From UBA868 sp016776875 (GTDB lineage Bacteria > Pseudomonadota > Gammaproteobacteria > Arenicellales > UBA868), in assembly GCA_051201585.1 (NCBI GenBank), contig CP179198.1, forward strand, positions 2,666,001 to 2,730,000: a stretch of 64,000 nt of DNA, read 5' to 3'. How positions within the stretch are numbered: the first letter of the stretch is position 1; each line of letters starts with the position of its first letter. The notes under the pieces were generated by a model that made no database searches, was not told the DNA's origin, and saw nothing but the letters and a program-made list of their open reading frames with translations. The position numbers were made by a program, and so were the translations under genes. Below are positions 1 through 8,021 of the stretch, piece by piece.

Positions 1-793
1 CCATCACCGCCTGCCAAAGATAAGGTAGGCCAAGCCACTTGGCCACTTGCCAGACCAATAGCGGCAACAGTACGTTTTTCACCACCACGATAACGGCAAC
101 AGATCGAAGCACGCCCCGAATCGGATAGAAGCTTAACGCAGCGCCCACGGTAAATAGCGCCGCAGGACCTGCCGACTGGCCGATGAGATCAAGAGACGTG
201 ACTAACGCTGGCGGTAACGTGACTCCGGCAATATTAATCGCTGCGCCAAGTCCGATGCCCAATAAAAATTGATTACGGATCACGCTCTTAAGGACGGGCC
301 ATTGCATCGGGTCGCGATGTTCGCGGGCACGGGCACGCTCTTGAATCAAAATCATAATCGGAAAGAAAAGCGGTGCCTGCAAAGCGACCAGGATGAAAAG
401 CGGGACCGTAGCCTCATCGCCAAAAGCCATTAAAACTAAAGGGATCCCCAGGGGAATAAAATTTCCATAGCTGGCACAAAATGCAAAAACGCCCGCTGTC
501 GCGTTATCCCGCAGCCAGAACCGGGCCACGAAAAAAATACTGATCAACAGTCCAATTGCGCATCCGAAATATCCAATCACACCCCGCCAGGGAAGCATCT
601 CGGGAAGCGTCACCACGCTCATCGATTTAAATAGCAGCAAAGGAACAGCAATATTGAATACGTAAATCGACAGTCCCTGAACAGACGACTCACCGATCCA
701 GCGGCGGATACCCACACCATAGCCGAGCGCAATGACCATAAAAATCGGCAATACGACTTCAACTACTGAGGGGAGGATCATCATTTGAGCCAT
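1..793 (-). CDS. AEC-family (auxin efflux carrier / malonate permease type) transporter, C-terminus cut by window edge
   Basis: The minus-strand frame stays open from an ATG at 793 to the window edge. A second ATG at 784 is an alternative start. The product begins MAQMMILPSVVEVVLPIFMV and consists of alternating hydrophobic segments. The N-terminal half contains ALGYGVGIRRWIG, VFNIAVPLLLFKSM and FCASYGNFIPLGIP, and a repeated half follows after an arginine-rich loop; this is the AEC (PF03547) pattern of two inverted five-helix bundles. The family exports small organic anions such as malonate in the inner membrane; the substrate cannot be told here. About 264 residues are visible of a usual 300-320. 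It is divergent from the T-box/ileS unit. Confidence 0.85.
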   Translation of the reverse strand, partial: MAQMMILPSVVEVVLPIFMVIALGYGVGIRRWIGESSVQGLSIYVFNIAVPLLLFKSMSVVTLPEMLPWRGVIGYFGCAIGLLISIFFVARFWLRDNATAGVFAFCASYGNFIPLGIPLVLMAFGDEATVPLFILVALQAPLFFPIMILIQERARAREHRDPMQWPVLKSVIRNQFLLGIGLGAAINIAGVTLPPALVTSLDLIGQSAGPAALFTVGAALSFYPIRGVLRSVAVIVVVKNVLLPLLVWQVAKWLGLPYLWQAVM

Positions 794-864
794 ACGCTTC
801 CAGATTCGCCCGGCGCTATCCCGACCTCAGGTGGTAAAAGCGCGATGAGTACCGTTAAGTTCAT

Positions 865-893
865 TTGCCTTGATTATGCCTAAGCGGTAAATT
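865..893 (+). promoter_or_regulatory. Candidate sigma-70 promoter of ileS
   Basis: TTGCCT (865-870) and TAAATT (888-893) are separated by exactly 17 bases. Transcription would start near 900, about 40 bases before the T-box leader. The match is moderate and was found by eye only. Confidence 0.4.
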
Positions 894-939
894 AGCGGTT
901 ATCGATGCCTTTTTTGGGGCATGTTGATATTGGGCGTTG

Positions 940-1180
940 AAAGGGAAGAGTAACTGGAGAAACTCGCGCATCGAGAGACCGGGGGAGCTGAAATCCCCGG
1001 GCCGAGTGCCGGCGAAAATCACCCTGGAGCCGCTGACCGAACCGCTTCGTTGTTCCAAGCGCAATAGACTCAGCCGAGACACCCGCGAAAAGGGTGCGGA
1101 GCAGGAAATTGTTCCAAGACCAAAGCAAATCGTTGCTTGGTGAAGCCGGGTGGTACCGCGCGCGAATTACTCTTCCCCGA
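940..1180 (+). promoter_or_regulatory. T-box riboswitch (isoleucine, ultra-short Stem I) in the ileS leader
   Basis: The T-box signature is at 1144-1160 (AGCCGGGTGGTACCGCG); TGGT at 1151-1154 would pair with the ACCA end of uncharged tRNA-Ile. A short Stem I is formed by ACTCG (962-966) with CGAGT (1003-1007). Its internal loop holds ATC at 970-972, an isoleucine codon in the specifier position, and is capped by CCGGGG (979-984) with CCCCGG (995-1000). A Stem III-like hairpin, CCAAAGCAA/TTGCTTGG, lies just before the T-box. The distal Stem I platform of long T-boxes seems absent, as in the ultra-short ileS class. The leader ends about 60 bases before ileS. An 11-bp long-range pairing (943-953 with 1167-1177) spans the element. 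Whether control is by termination or by start-site access cannot be told: no clear U-run terminator follows the T-box. Confidence 0.85.
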
Positions 1181-1240
1181 GTGATTTCGAATCGCCCCGG
1201 AATTTAAACCCAAATGGGGTAAACCGAAAGCGCGACCAAT

Positions 1241-4200
1241 ATGAGTTTTAGTAAAGTTAATTCCCGTTATGACGGCCCTGCACTCGAGCAGCAGATCCTG
1301 GACTTCTGGCGAGCCGAAAATGTTTTCGCCCGTAGTCTGGCGCAAAGCGCCGACAGGCCGCTTTTTTCATTTAACGAGGGCCCCCCGACCGCCAACGGCA
1401 AACCAGGCATTCACCATGTCCTGGCGCGCAGTTTCAAGGATATCTATCCACGATTCAAAACCATGCGTGGTTTTCACGCCCCCCGAAAAGCAGGGTGGGA
1501 TACACATGGTCTGCCGGTTGAGCATGAGATCGAAAAAGAACTGGGCATCTTTGACAAAAAAGAAATCGAGAAACAAATTGGCGTAGAGGAATTTACCCGT
1601 CGCTGTCGCGAATCAGTCATGCGCTATATCGGCGATTGGGAAAAGATGACCGAGCGAATGGGCTTCTGGGTTGATCTCGAGCAGGCCTACTACACCCTGG
1701 ACAACCAGTATATTGAGTCTGTCTGGCATCTCCTGAAGACGATATGGGACAAGGGACTTATCCAGCAGGACTATAAAGTGGTGCCTTACGATCCTCGGAT
1801 CGGCGCGACGCTCTCATCCCATGAGGTCGCCCAGGGCTACAAAGAAACCGTGGATCCATCGATCACGGTCAGGTTTGAGCTGTTGGATGGCAGCGCAACC
1901 TTCCTCGTTTGGACCACAACCCCCTGGACACTGCCATCAAACCTTGCGCTCGCTGTGGGCGACAACATCGACTACGTTTATATTGAACTGGACGGGGAAA
2001 CCCTGATACTGGCCGAGGCCCGGGTAAGTGAAGTACTCAAGGAGGCGCCGATCCAGATCGTCAAAACGGTTAAGGGTCGCGAGCTGGTGGGGATGCGCTA
2101 CCAAAGACTATTTGATTACCTGGATGCCCCGGGCGATATCTGTCGAGTGCTGTCAGCCGACTTTGTAAGCACCGAGGATGGGACCGGCATTGTCCATGTC
2201 GCGCCCGCTTATGGTGTCGATGATCTCGCGCTCGGGCAAGCGAACGGACTCCCGGTCGTTCATGGGGTCGGGCTTGACGGGCACTTCGTTGATGCCGTCA
2301 CCCCGGTGGCGGGCAAATTTTTTAAAGAGGCGGACGCCGACATTATTCGTATTTTGGCAGACCGCGGGATACTGTTTAGAAATGAGCAATACACGCACAA
2401 CTATCCTTTTGGATGGCGAACCGGCGACCCGCTCATCTATTACGCGAAAAACGCATGGTATATCCGCACGACCGCCGTTCGCGATCGCATGGTTGCGCTC
2501 AATCAAACCATCAACTGGGTGCCCAAATCTATTCGCGATGGTCGTTTTGGAAATTGGCTGGAAAATAACATCGACTGGGCGCTATCCCGTGAGCGCTTTT
2601 GGGGAACGCCGTTACCCCTTTGGACTGACGGTGACGGTGACTACATTTGTATTGGCTCGCTCGCAGAACTCGAAGCCCTGTGTGGCACCTCGCTCTCTGA
2701 GACGGATCTCCATCGACCGGCCATCGACGAGATTGTCTTTACGCATCCGGAAAATGGCCGCACCTACCGACGGGTCCCGGAAGTCATCGACTGCTGGTTC
2801 GATTCGGGCGCCATGTCCTACGCACAATGGCACTATCCGTTTGAAAACGAGCAGACGTTTGAGCAGCATTTCCCCGCCGACTATATTTGTGAAGCCATCG
2901 ATCAAACAAGAGGCTGGTTTTATAGCCTGCACGCTATTGCGTCGTTGGTGTCCGATAGCGTTGCCTATCGAAATTGCATCTGCCTCAGTCACATCGTGGA
3001 TAAAGACGGCAAAAAGATGTCGAAGTCGATCGGGAATATCGTTAATCCCTACGACGTTTTCGATCATATCGGAGCCGACCCCCTGCGCTGGTATTTCCTC
3101 GCCCGACTGGCGCCTGAGAGTCAAAAACGCATTTCAGTCGATATTATTCGCGAAGTCGCCAGCTCATTCGTCAACACCCTTTGGAATAGTTACGCCTTTT
3201 TTACCCTGTATGCGTCCCTCGACGATGTCGATTTGACGCAGGATGTTCCGGTACGAGAGCGCCCCGAAATCGATCGCTGGGCGCTCGCACTGCTCCACCA
3301 TACGGTTGAAACCACCACCACCGCGCTCGATGCCTATGACGCAAGAAAAGCCGGGCAAGCCATTGAAAGTTTCGTTGACCAACTGAGTAACTGGTACATC
3401 AGACGAAACCGGAGACGGTTCTGGAAAAGCGAAGCGGGCACGGATAAACAGTCCGCTTATCTGACGCTCTATCAATGTCTTGAAACGCTGCAAAAACTGA
3501 TCGCGCCTTTTATGCCGTTTCTGGCTGAGGCGATTTACCAGAATCTGACCCGGGCACAAAACCCGGATTCACCGTTAAGTATCCACATGACCGACTGGCC
3601 GGAAGCGCATGCGGAATGGCAGGACACGCCCCTTCGTGAAGCCACTGAAATTGTTCAGGGCGTTGTCGCGCTCGGTCGCGCCGCGCGGGAGGAAAGTCAG
3701 GTGAGAGTCCGTCAACCTTTGTCCCAGCTTTTGGTCAGGACTCCCACTGAAACCGCTCGCGTAGCGGTCTCTGAGCATGAATCACAGATCCTCGACGAGT
3801 TAAACGTCAAATCCCTGACCTTTATTGCCAATGATGCCGAGCTGGTCAGCTACCGAATCAAGCCCAATCTGCCCCGACTCGGAAAACTTTACGGCAAACA
3901 GATTCCCGCTATTCGAGAGGCCCTGGCAAACGCTGAGGGCAGCGCGATCGCGGGTGCCCAAGCCGAGGGAAGATCAATCACGCTTGAGGTTTCCGGGCAG
4001 TCCATTACGTTTGAGCCTGAGGATCTTCTCATTGAAACTGAATCGGCCGCCGGATATGCCTGTGCCGAATCGAGCGGCACCCTGGTGGCGCTTGACACCA
4101 CGCTCAACGACGCGCTGCTCCGAGAGGGGCTGGCCCGGGAGATCGTTAGAACCGTGCAGGATGGCCGAAAACAGGCGGGTCTTGAGGTTTCTGATCGCAT

Positions 4201-4378
4201 ACGGCTACACGTCGGTGGAGACGAAACCATTCAAAAAGTGATCAGCGAGCACCAGTCCTGGATCATGAGTGAGACGCTAACGACCGAGTGGAGCCTCGCA
4301 CCATTGGAGACCGGATTCTCTCTCGAAAAGAATCTAGACGCCCAAAATTGGCTGATCTCACTAGAAGCGCTCACATGA
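1241..4378 (+). CDS. ileS: Isoleucyl-tRNA synthetase, type II form
   Basis: Class I aminoacyl-tRNA synthetase of 1045 residues that charges tRNA-Ile in the cytoplasm. The HIGH motif appears as PGIHH at residues 55-59, after GPPTANGK. The editing domain follows, including VWTTTPWTLPSN. The KMSKS loop is KKMSKSIGN at about 591-599, and an anticodon-binding domain and long C-terminal region follow. Length, the PGIHH form and DPRIGATLSSHEVAQGYKE are typical of the type II (ileS2-like, usually mupirocin-insensitive) enzymes rather than the E. coli-type proteobacterial enzyme of about 940 residues. It follows an Ile T-box, so it is probably controlled by tRNA-Ile charging. No strong Shine-Dalgarno precedes the ATG. 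The foreign-type enzyme plus foreign-type riboswitch suggests acquisition as one cassette; that is inference. Confidence 0.95.
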   Translation: MSFSKVNSRYDGPALEQQILDFWRAENVFARSLAQSADRPLFSFNEGPPTANGKPGIHHVLARSFKDIYPRFKTMRGFHAPRKAGWDTHGLPVEHEIEKELGIFDKKEIEKQIGVEEFTRRCRESVMRYIGDWEKMTERMGFWVDLEQAYYTLDNQYIESVWHLLKTIWDKGLIQQDYKVVPYDPRIGATLSSHEVAQGYKETVDPSITVRFELLDGSATFLVWTTTPWTLPSNLALAVGDNIDYVYIELDGETLILAEARVSEVLKEAPIQIVKTVKGRELVGMRYQRLFDYLDAPGDICRVLSADFVSTEDGTGIVHVAPAYGVDDLALGQANGLPVVHGVGLDGHFVDAVTPVAGKFFKEADADIIRILADRGILFRNEQYTHNYPFGWRTGDPLIYYAKNAWYIRTTAVRDRMVALNQTINWVPKSIRDGRFGNWLENNIDWALSRERFWGTPLPLWTDGDGDYICIGSLAELEALCGTSLSETDLHRPAIDEIVFTHPENGRTYRRVPEVIDCWFDSGAMSYAQWHYPFENEQTFEQHFPADYICEAIDQTRGWFYSLHAIASLVSDSVAYRNCICLSHIVDKDGKKMSKSIGNIVNPYDVFDHIGADPLRWYFLARLAPESQKRISVDIIREVASSFVNTLWNSYAFFTLYASLDDVDLTQDVPVRERPEIDRWALALLHHTVETTTTALDAYDARKAGQAIESFVDQLSNWYIRRNRRRFWKSEAGTDKQSAYLTLYQCLETLQKLIAPFMPFLAEAIYQNLTRAQNPDSPLSIHMTDWPEAHAEWQDTPLREATEIVQGVVALGRAAREESQVRVRQPLSQLLVRTPTETARVAVSEHESQILDELNVKSLTFIANDAELVSYRIKPNLPRLGKLYGKQIPAIREALANAEGSAIAGAQAEGRSITLEVSGQSITFEPEDLLIETESAAGYACAESSGTLVALDTTLNDALLREGLAREIVRTVQDGRKQAGLEVSDRIRLHVGGDETIQKVISEHQSWIMSETLTTEWSLAPLETGFSLEKNLDAQNWLISLEALT

Positions 4379-4503
4379 TGGGACAGGGATGGGATAAAAC
4401 CCAACAACCAAAAAATTAACAAAGGGAGATTGAAGGCGAGGGGTCTGCTAGACTTTTTATCTGAAAATCAAAACAATCATGATTAGTATCAACGGAGGCG
4501 TCC

Positions 4504-5671
4504 ATGGCGAGTAGTTTTCTTTTCACATCAGAATCTGTATCCGAAGGCCATCCTGACAAAATGGCAGATCAAATCTCAGACGCGGTTCTGGACGCCATGC
4601 TGGCGCAGGACAAAAACTCCCGGGTCGCCTGCGAAACACTCGTCAACACCGGGCTCGCCGTGATTGCGGGAGAGGTCACCAGCAACGCCCAGGTCGATCT
4701 CGCACAAACCGTACGAGACACCATCACCGAAATTGGCTACACGTCCTCAGAAATGGGATTTGATGCCGCAAGTTGCGCGGTAATGGTCACCCTCGACAAA
4801 CAATCTGTAGATATTGCGCAGGGGGTCAATGAGGGCGAAGGCCTCGATCGGGAACAAGGCGCCGGGGATCAGGGCCTGATGTTTGGGTACGCCTGCAACG
4901 AAACTGACGTGCTGATGCCTTTTCCGATTACTTATTCTCATTTACTGGTCAAACGCCAGTCAGAAGTTCGAAAAAGCGGTGCCCTGTCGTGGCTTCGGCC
5001 CGACGCCAAAAGCCAGGTATCCGTCCGCTACGAAGACAACAAACCCGTTGCCATCGATACGGTTGTCCTGTCTACCCAGCATGACGAAGAAATCGATCAC
5101 GCCACTTTAAGTGATGCGGTGATTGAAGAAATCATTAAACCCGTACTCCCCACCAACATGATTAGCGCAGAAACCCGGTTTCTGGTGAATCCCACCGGAC
5201 GTTTCGTCATCGGCGGTCCTCATGGCGACTGCGGATTAACCGGTCGAAAAATCATTGTCGACACCTACGGTGGCTCAGCACACCACGGCGGCGGCGCGTT
5301 TTCCGGAAAAGATCCCAGTAAGGTGGACCGATCTGCCGCTTATGCCATGCGCTATGTAGCTGAAAAACGTGGTGGCGGCCGGTCTTGCCGAGCGATGCGA
5401 GGTCCAGGTCGCTTACGCCATCGGTGTCGCAGAGCCCGTCTCACTGATGGTGAATACCAGTGGAACAGCCAAGATTCCGGAAGAAAAAATAGAAGCACTG
5501 ATTCACGAGCACTTTGACCTACGCCCAAAAGGCATTATCGAAGATCTCAATCTACTGCAACCCATCTACCGGCCCACAGCGGCTTACGGGCATTTTGGCC
5601 GTAACGATGCAGGATTTCCGTGGGAACAAACCGATAAAGCTGAGGCTTTAAAGGCGGCGAGCGGTTTATAG
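4504..5671 (+). CDS. metK: S-adenosylmethionine synthetase, frame broken near the C-terminus
   Basis: Makes S-adenosylmethionine from methionine and ATP. The first frame (from 4504) starts MASSFLFTSESVSEGHPDK and contains the family motifs GAGDQGLMFGYAC and GGAFSGKDPSKVDRS. It loses homology after YVAE; the rest of the family sequence (VVAAGLAERCEVQVAYAIG to the end) continues in the +1 frame to the stop at 5671. Removing one A from the five-A run at 5363-5367 gives one 388-residue protein, close to the usual 384. Since metK is normally essential, a homopolymer error is the likeliest cause. A GGAGG Shine-Dalgarno lies before the ATG. It sits two genes before ahcY, so the methyl-cycle genes are neighbours. 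Confidence 0.93.
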
Positions 5672-5747
5672 CCCCCGTCTACGGTAAAATAGCTGTGAAG
5701 AGTGTCTAGGGGGGAGCCTTAGACTCCTTCCATATTTTTCAGGCGCC

Positions 5748-5820
5748 GCCGAGGAGCGTTGCAACGGGTGATTACCCGCCAGGCTCGGAATTACGCGTCT
5801 TTAACCAACTACGCTCAGTG
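5748..5820 (+). promoter_or_regulatory. SAH riboswitch (ahcY leader)
   Basis: The region matches the S-adenosylhomocysteine riboswitch core. CCGAG (5749-5753) pairs with CTCGG (5784-5788) to form P1. It encloses GGAGCGTTGCAAC, a small GGGTGATTACCC hairpin and GCCAGG. A downstream ACGCTC (5811-5816) can pair with GAGCGT (5754-5759) to form the pseudoknot. It ends 17 bases before the ahcY ATG, with the Shine-Dalgarno GGAG at 5826-5829 just after it. In this family SAH binding turns the gene on, so that accumulated SAH induces its own hydrolase. Confidence 0.9.
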
Positions 5821-5837
5821 AACATGGAGAAGCAACC

Positions 5838-7256
5838 ATGAACGCTGTGATAAAACCAGAGTCCGATCAGGACTTCATCGTCGCCGATATGTCGCTTGCC
5901 GCATTTGGGCGCAAAGAAATGGCCATTGCCGAGACCGAGATGCCGGGTCTGATGGCGTTACGCGAGAAGCATGGCACAGATCAACCACTGAAAGGAGCGC
6001 GTATTGCAGGCAGTCTGCATATGACCATCCAGACGGCGGTTTTGATTGAGACCCTTGCAGCACTCGGCGCCGATATCCGTTGGGCATCGTGCAACATCTT
6101 TTCAACACAGGATCACGCGGCAGCCGCGATCGCAGAAGGCGGCACACCTGTGTTCGCTTACAAAGGCGAAACACTCGAAGAGTACTGGGCCTACACGCAT
6201 CGCATTTTCGAATGGAGCGATGGTGGCACGCCGAACATGATTCTCGACGATGGCGGAGATGCCACTCTTCTCGTCAATCTGGGCACTCAAGCAGAACAAG
6301 ACCCGTCGGTCCTTGATAATCCCACCAGCGAAGAAGAAGTCGCCTTGTTTAACGCCATCCGCGCGCGCCTTAAAACGCATCCGGGCTGGTACTCCAATAT
6401 CCAGGGCAACATTCTGGGCGTCACCGAAGAAACCACAACCGGTGTTAAGCGCCTGTATCAGTTGGAAAAGTCAGGTGACCTGCCGTTCCCGGCGATTAAC
6501 GTGAACGACTCTGCGACAAAATCAAAGTTTGACAACCTCTACGGTTGCCGTGAGTCCCTCGTCGACAGCATCAAACGGGCAACCGACGTGATGGTCGCCG
6601 GTAAACTCGCCGTGGTGCTTGGATACGGTGACGTTGGCAAAGGATCCGCACAATCATTGCGGGGACTGGGTGCGACGGTCTGGATCACAGAAGTCGATCC
6701 GATCTGTGCGCTGCAAGCCGCGATGGAAGGCTATCGAGTCGTGACAATGGATGAAGCGGCCAGTCAGGCCGACATCTTCGTAACGGCAACGGGCAATTAC
6801 CAGGTCATTAACCATGATCACATGGCCGCCATGAAAGATCAGGCGATCGTGTGCAATATCGGTCACTTTGACAACGAAATTGATTGCGCCTCCCTCGAGC
6901 AGTATGAGTGGGAGAACATTAAGCCGCAGGTTGACCATGTCATCTTCCCCGACGGCAAACGCATCATTTTGCTGGCGCAGGGTCGTCTGGTAAACCTCGG
7001 TTGTGCCACAGGCCATCCGAGTTTCGTCATGTCAAGCTCGTTCACCAATCAGACGCTGGCGCAAATTGAGCTCTTCAAGAATCGCGACCAGTATAAAAAC
7101 GAGGTTTATGTTTTACCCAAGCATCTTGATGAAGCCGTCGCCAGACTTCATCTTGAAAAAATCGGGGTCAAACTCACCACGCTAACTGAAGAACAAGCCG
7201 CCTACATTGGCGTCTCGCAAGAAGGTCCTTTCAAGCCCGAGAGCTATCGTTACTAA
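5838..7256 (+). CDS. ahcY: Adenosylhomocysteinase
   Basis: Hydrolyses S-adenosylhomocysteine to adenosine and homocysteine, removing the inhibitory product of SAM-dependent methylation. The 472-residue protein has the normal bacterial length. It contains DMSLAAFGRKEM, GSLHMTIQTAVL and FSTQDHAAAA in the substrate domain, and the NAD-binding motif VLGYGDVGKGSAQSLRG in the Rossmann domain. The C-terminal tail ends KPESYRY, where the conserved lysine and tyrosine of the neighbouring subunit's cofactor site lie. It is preceded by an SAH riboswitch and followed by a strong intrinsic terminator, so it is probably transcribed alone. Confidence 0.98.
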   Translation: MNAVIKPESDQDFIVADMSLAAFGRKEMAIAETEMPGLMALREKHGTDQPLKGARIAGSLHMTIQTAVLIETLAALGADIRWASCNIFSTQDHAAAAIAEGGTPVFAYKGETLEEYWAYTHRIFEWSDGGTPNMILDDGGDATLLVNLGTQAEQDPSVLDNPTSEEEVALFNAIRARLKTHPGWYSNIQGNILGVTEETTTGVKRLYQLEKSGDLPFPAINVNDSATKSKFDNLYGCRESLVDSIKRATDVMVAGKLAVVLGYGDVGKGSAQSLRGLGATVWITEVDPICALQAAMEGYRVVTMDEAASQADIFVTATGNYQVINHDHMAAMKDQAIVCNIGHFDNEIDCASLEQYEWENIKPQVDHVIFPDGKRIILLAQGRLVNLGCATGHPSFVMSSSFTNQTLAQIELFKNRDQYKNEVYVLPKHLDEAVARLHLEKIGVKLTTLTEEQAAYIGVSQEGPFKPESYRY

Positions 7257-7286
7257 ATCTCGGTTCGGATCTTCAGCGCTGTAAAT

Positions 7287-7318
7287 AAAAAGCCCCCGAA
7301 GTGTCGGGGGCTTTTTTT
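7287..7318. terminator. Bidirectional intrinsic terminator between ahcY and ydcH
   Basis: The stem AGCCCCCGA (7291-7299) / TCGGGGGCT (7304-7312) has a 4-base loop. It is flanked by an A run on the left and seven Ts on the right. It serves ahcY on the plus strand and the convergent ydcH on the minus strand. Confidence 0.92.
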
Positions 7319-7339
7319 ATTGCGTCTGCAAACCTGAGC

Positions 7340-7546
7340 TCATGCCAACAGGCTAGGGGTGCGTTGGTGCTCGAGATGATCAATGCTGTCTTTGATAAAC
7401 AGCTTGCGTTTTTTCAGGCGCTGCATCTGTAAATCATCTATTCGGAGATTGTCAGAAAGCGCAATTAACGCTTTATCCAACGCGCGATGCTCCGATCGCA
7501 ATTCTAAAATTCTCTGACTCAAATCATTGTCCTGTGCTTCGTTCAT
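7340..7546 (-). CDS. YdcH-like DUF465 protein
   Basis: Small 68-residue acidic and basic helical protein. The pattern ELRSEHRALDKALIAL then LQMQRLKKRKLFIKDSIDHLE matches the DUF465/YdcH family (PF04325), which forms short antiparallel helices and is common in Proteobacteria. Its molecular role is unknown. It is convergent with ahcY and shares its terminator. No signal peptide or membrane segment is present. Confidence 0.8.
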   Translation of the reverse strand: MNEAQDNDLSQRILELRSEHRALDKALIALSDNLRIDDLQMQRLKKRKLFIKDSIDHLEHQRTPSLLA

Positions 7547-7762
7547 ATCAGTAGGTCTCCATCAAGTACTCGCTGTTTCCGAACTTCCACTTTCTACGGC
7601 AAAACCGCGACATCAGAAGACAAAAAGCTTTTCGACGTTCATGTTCGCGACCTGACCGTATGTTTTCATCCTACTCCTTTTACGCTTTGATTTCATGATT
7701 AAAAAATCGTCAGGTTTTGGTGATTTGACTCGTTTTTAAACAATATTTTCAATTCAAAAATA

Positions 7763-7768
7763 TATAAT
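7763..7768 (+). promoter_or_regulatory. Candidate -10 element before the small membrane protein / pepN pair
   Basis: A perfect TATAAT lies in an AT-rich stretch (about 7680-7790) upstream of the gene at 7839. No good -35 hexamer is seen at 17 bases, so the call rests on the -10 and the AT-rich context only. Confidence 0.3.
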
Positions 7769-7838
7769 TACGCGGTATTTTTAATTTATTTTGGGTCATC
7801 AATCCAAAATATTTCCGAATTCAGAAAAGGGCATTGCA

Positions 7839-8021
7839 ATGGAAACGTGGGAGAAAATTTTACTGGGCGTTCTCGCACTGCTCATCATCCTGTGGTTTTT
7901 CCCGGGAGTTAAAACCATGATGCGTGAAAGCCAGGAAGCGCCAAAAGATTGGCCCGCGGTGATCGTTCCGCTGATCGCGGTCGTTGCTTTTGTTATTTTT
8001 CTCATCGCGATGGTGGCGTGA
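7839..8021 (+). CDS. Small two-helix membrane protein of unknown function
   Basis: 60-residue protein starting METWEKILLGVL. Two hydrophobic segments (about residues 7-20 and 41-59) flank a polar loop containing MMRESQEAPKDWP, so an inner-membrane hairpin is likely. The ATG at 7839 was chosen because AAAAGGG lies 8 bases upstream; an in-frame upstream GTG/ATG-like extension to 7791 has no such site. Its stop overlaps the pepN ATG (TGATG), so the two genes are probably cotranscribed and translationally coupled. I do not recognise a named family. Confidence 0.7.
   Translation: METWEKILLGVLALLIILWFFPGVKTMMRESQEAPKDWPAVIVPLIAVVAFVIFLIAMVA

Noticed and set aside
2178..3236. A 352-residue plus-strand open frame inside ileS
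   Set aside because: It is a shadow of the intact ileS reading frame with no independent features.
4379..4503. A SAM riboswitch before metK
   Set aside because: The 125 bases lack the paired elements of any SAM class I know; only a Shine-Dalgarno is clear.
5703..5735. Hairpin GTCTAGG/CCTTAGAC after metK as a terminator
   Set aside because: The stem has a bulge and the following T run is interrupted, so I could not support it as a terminator.
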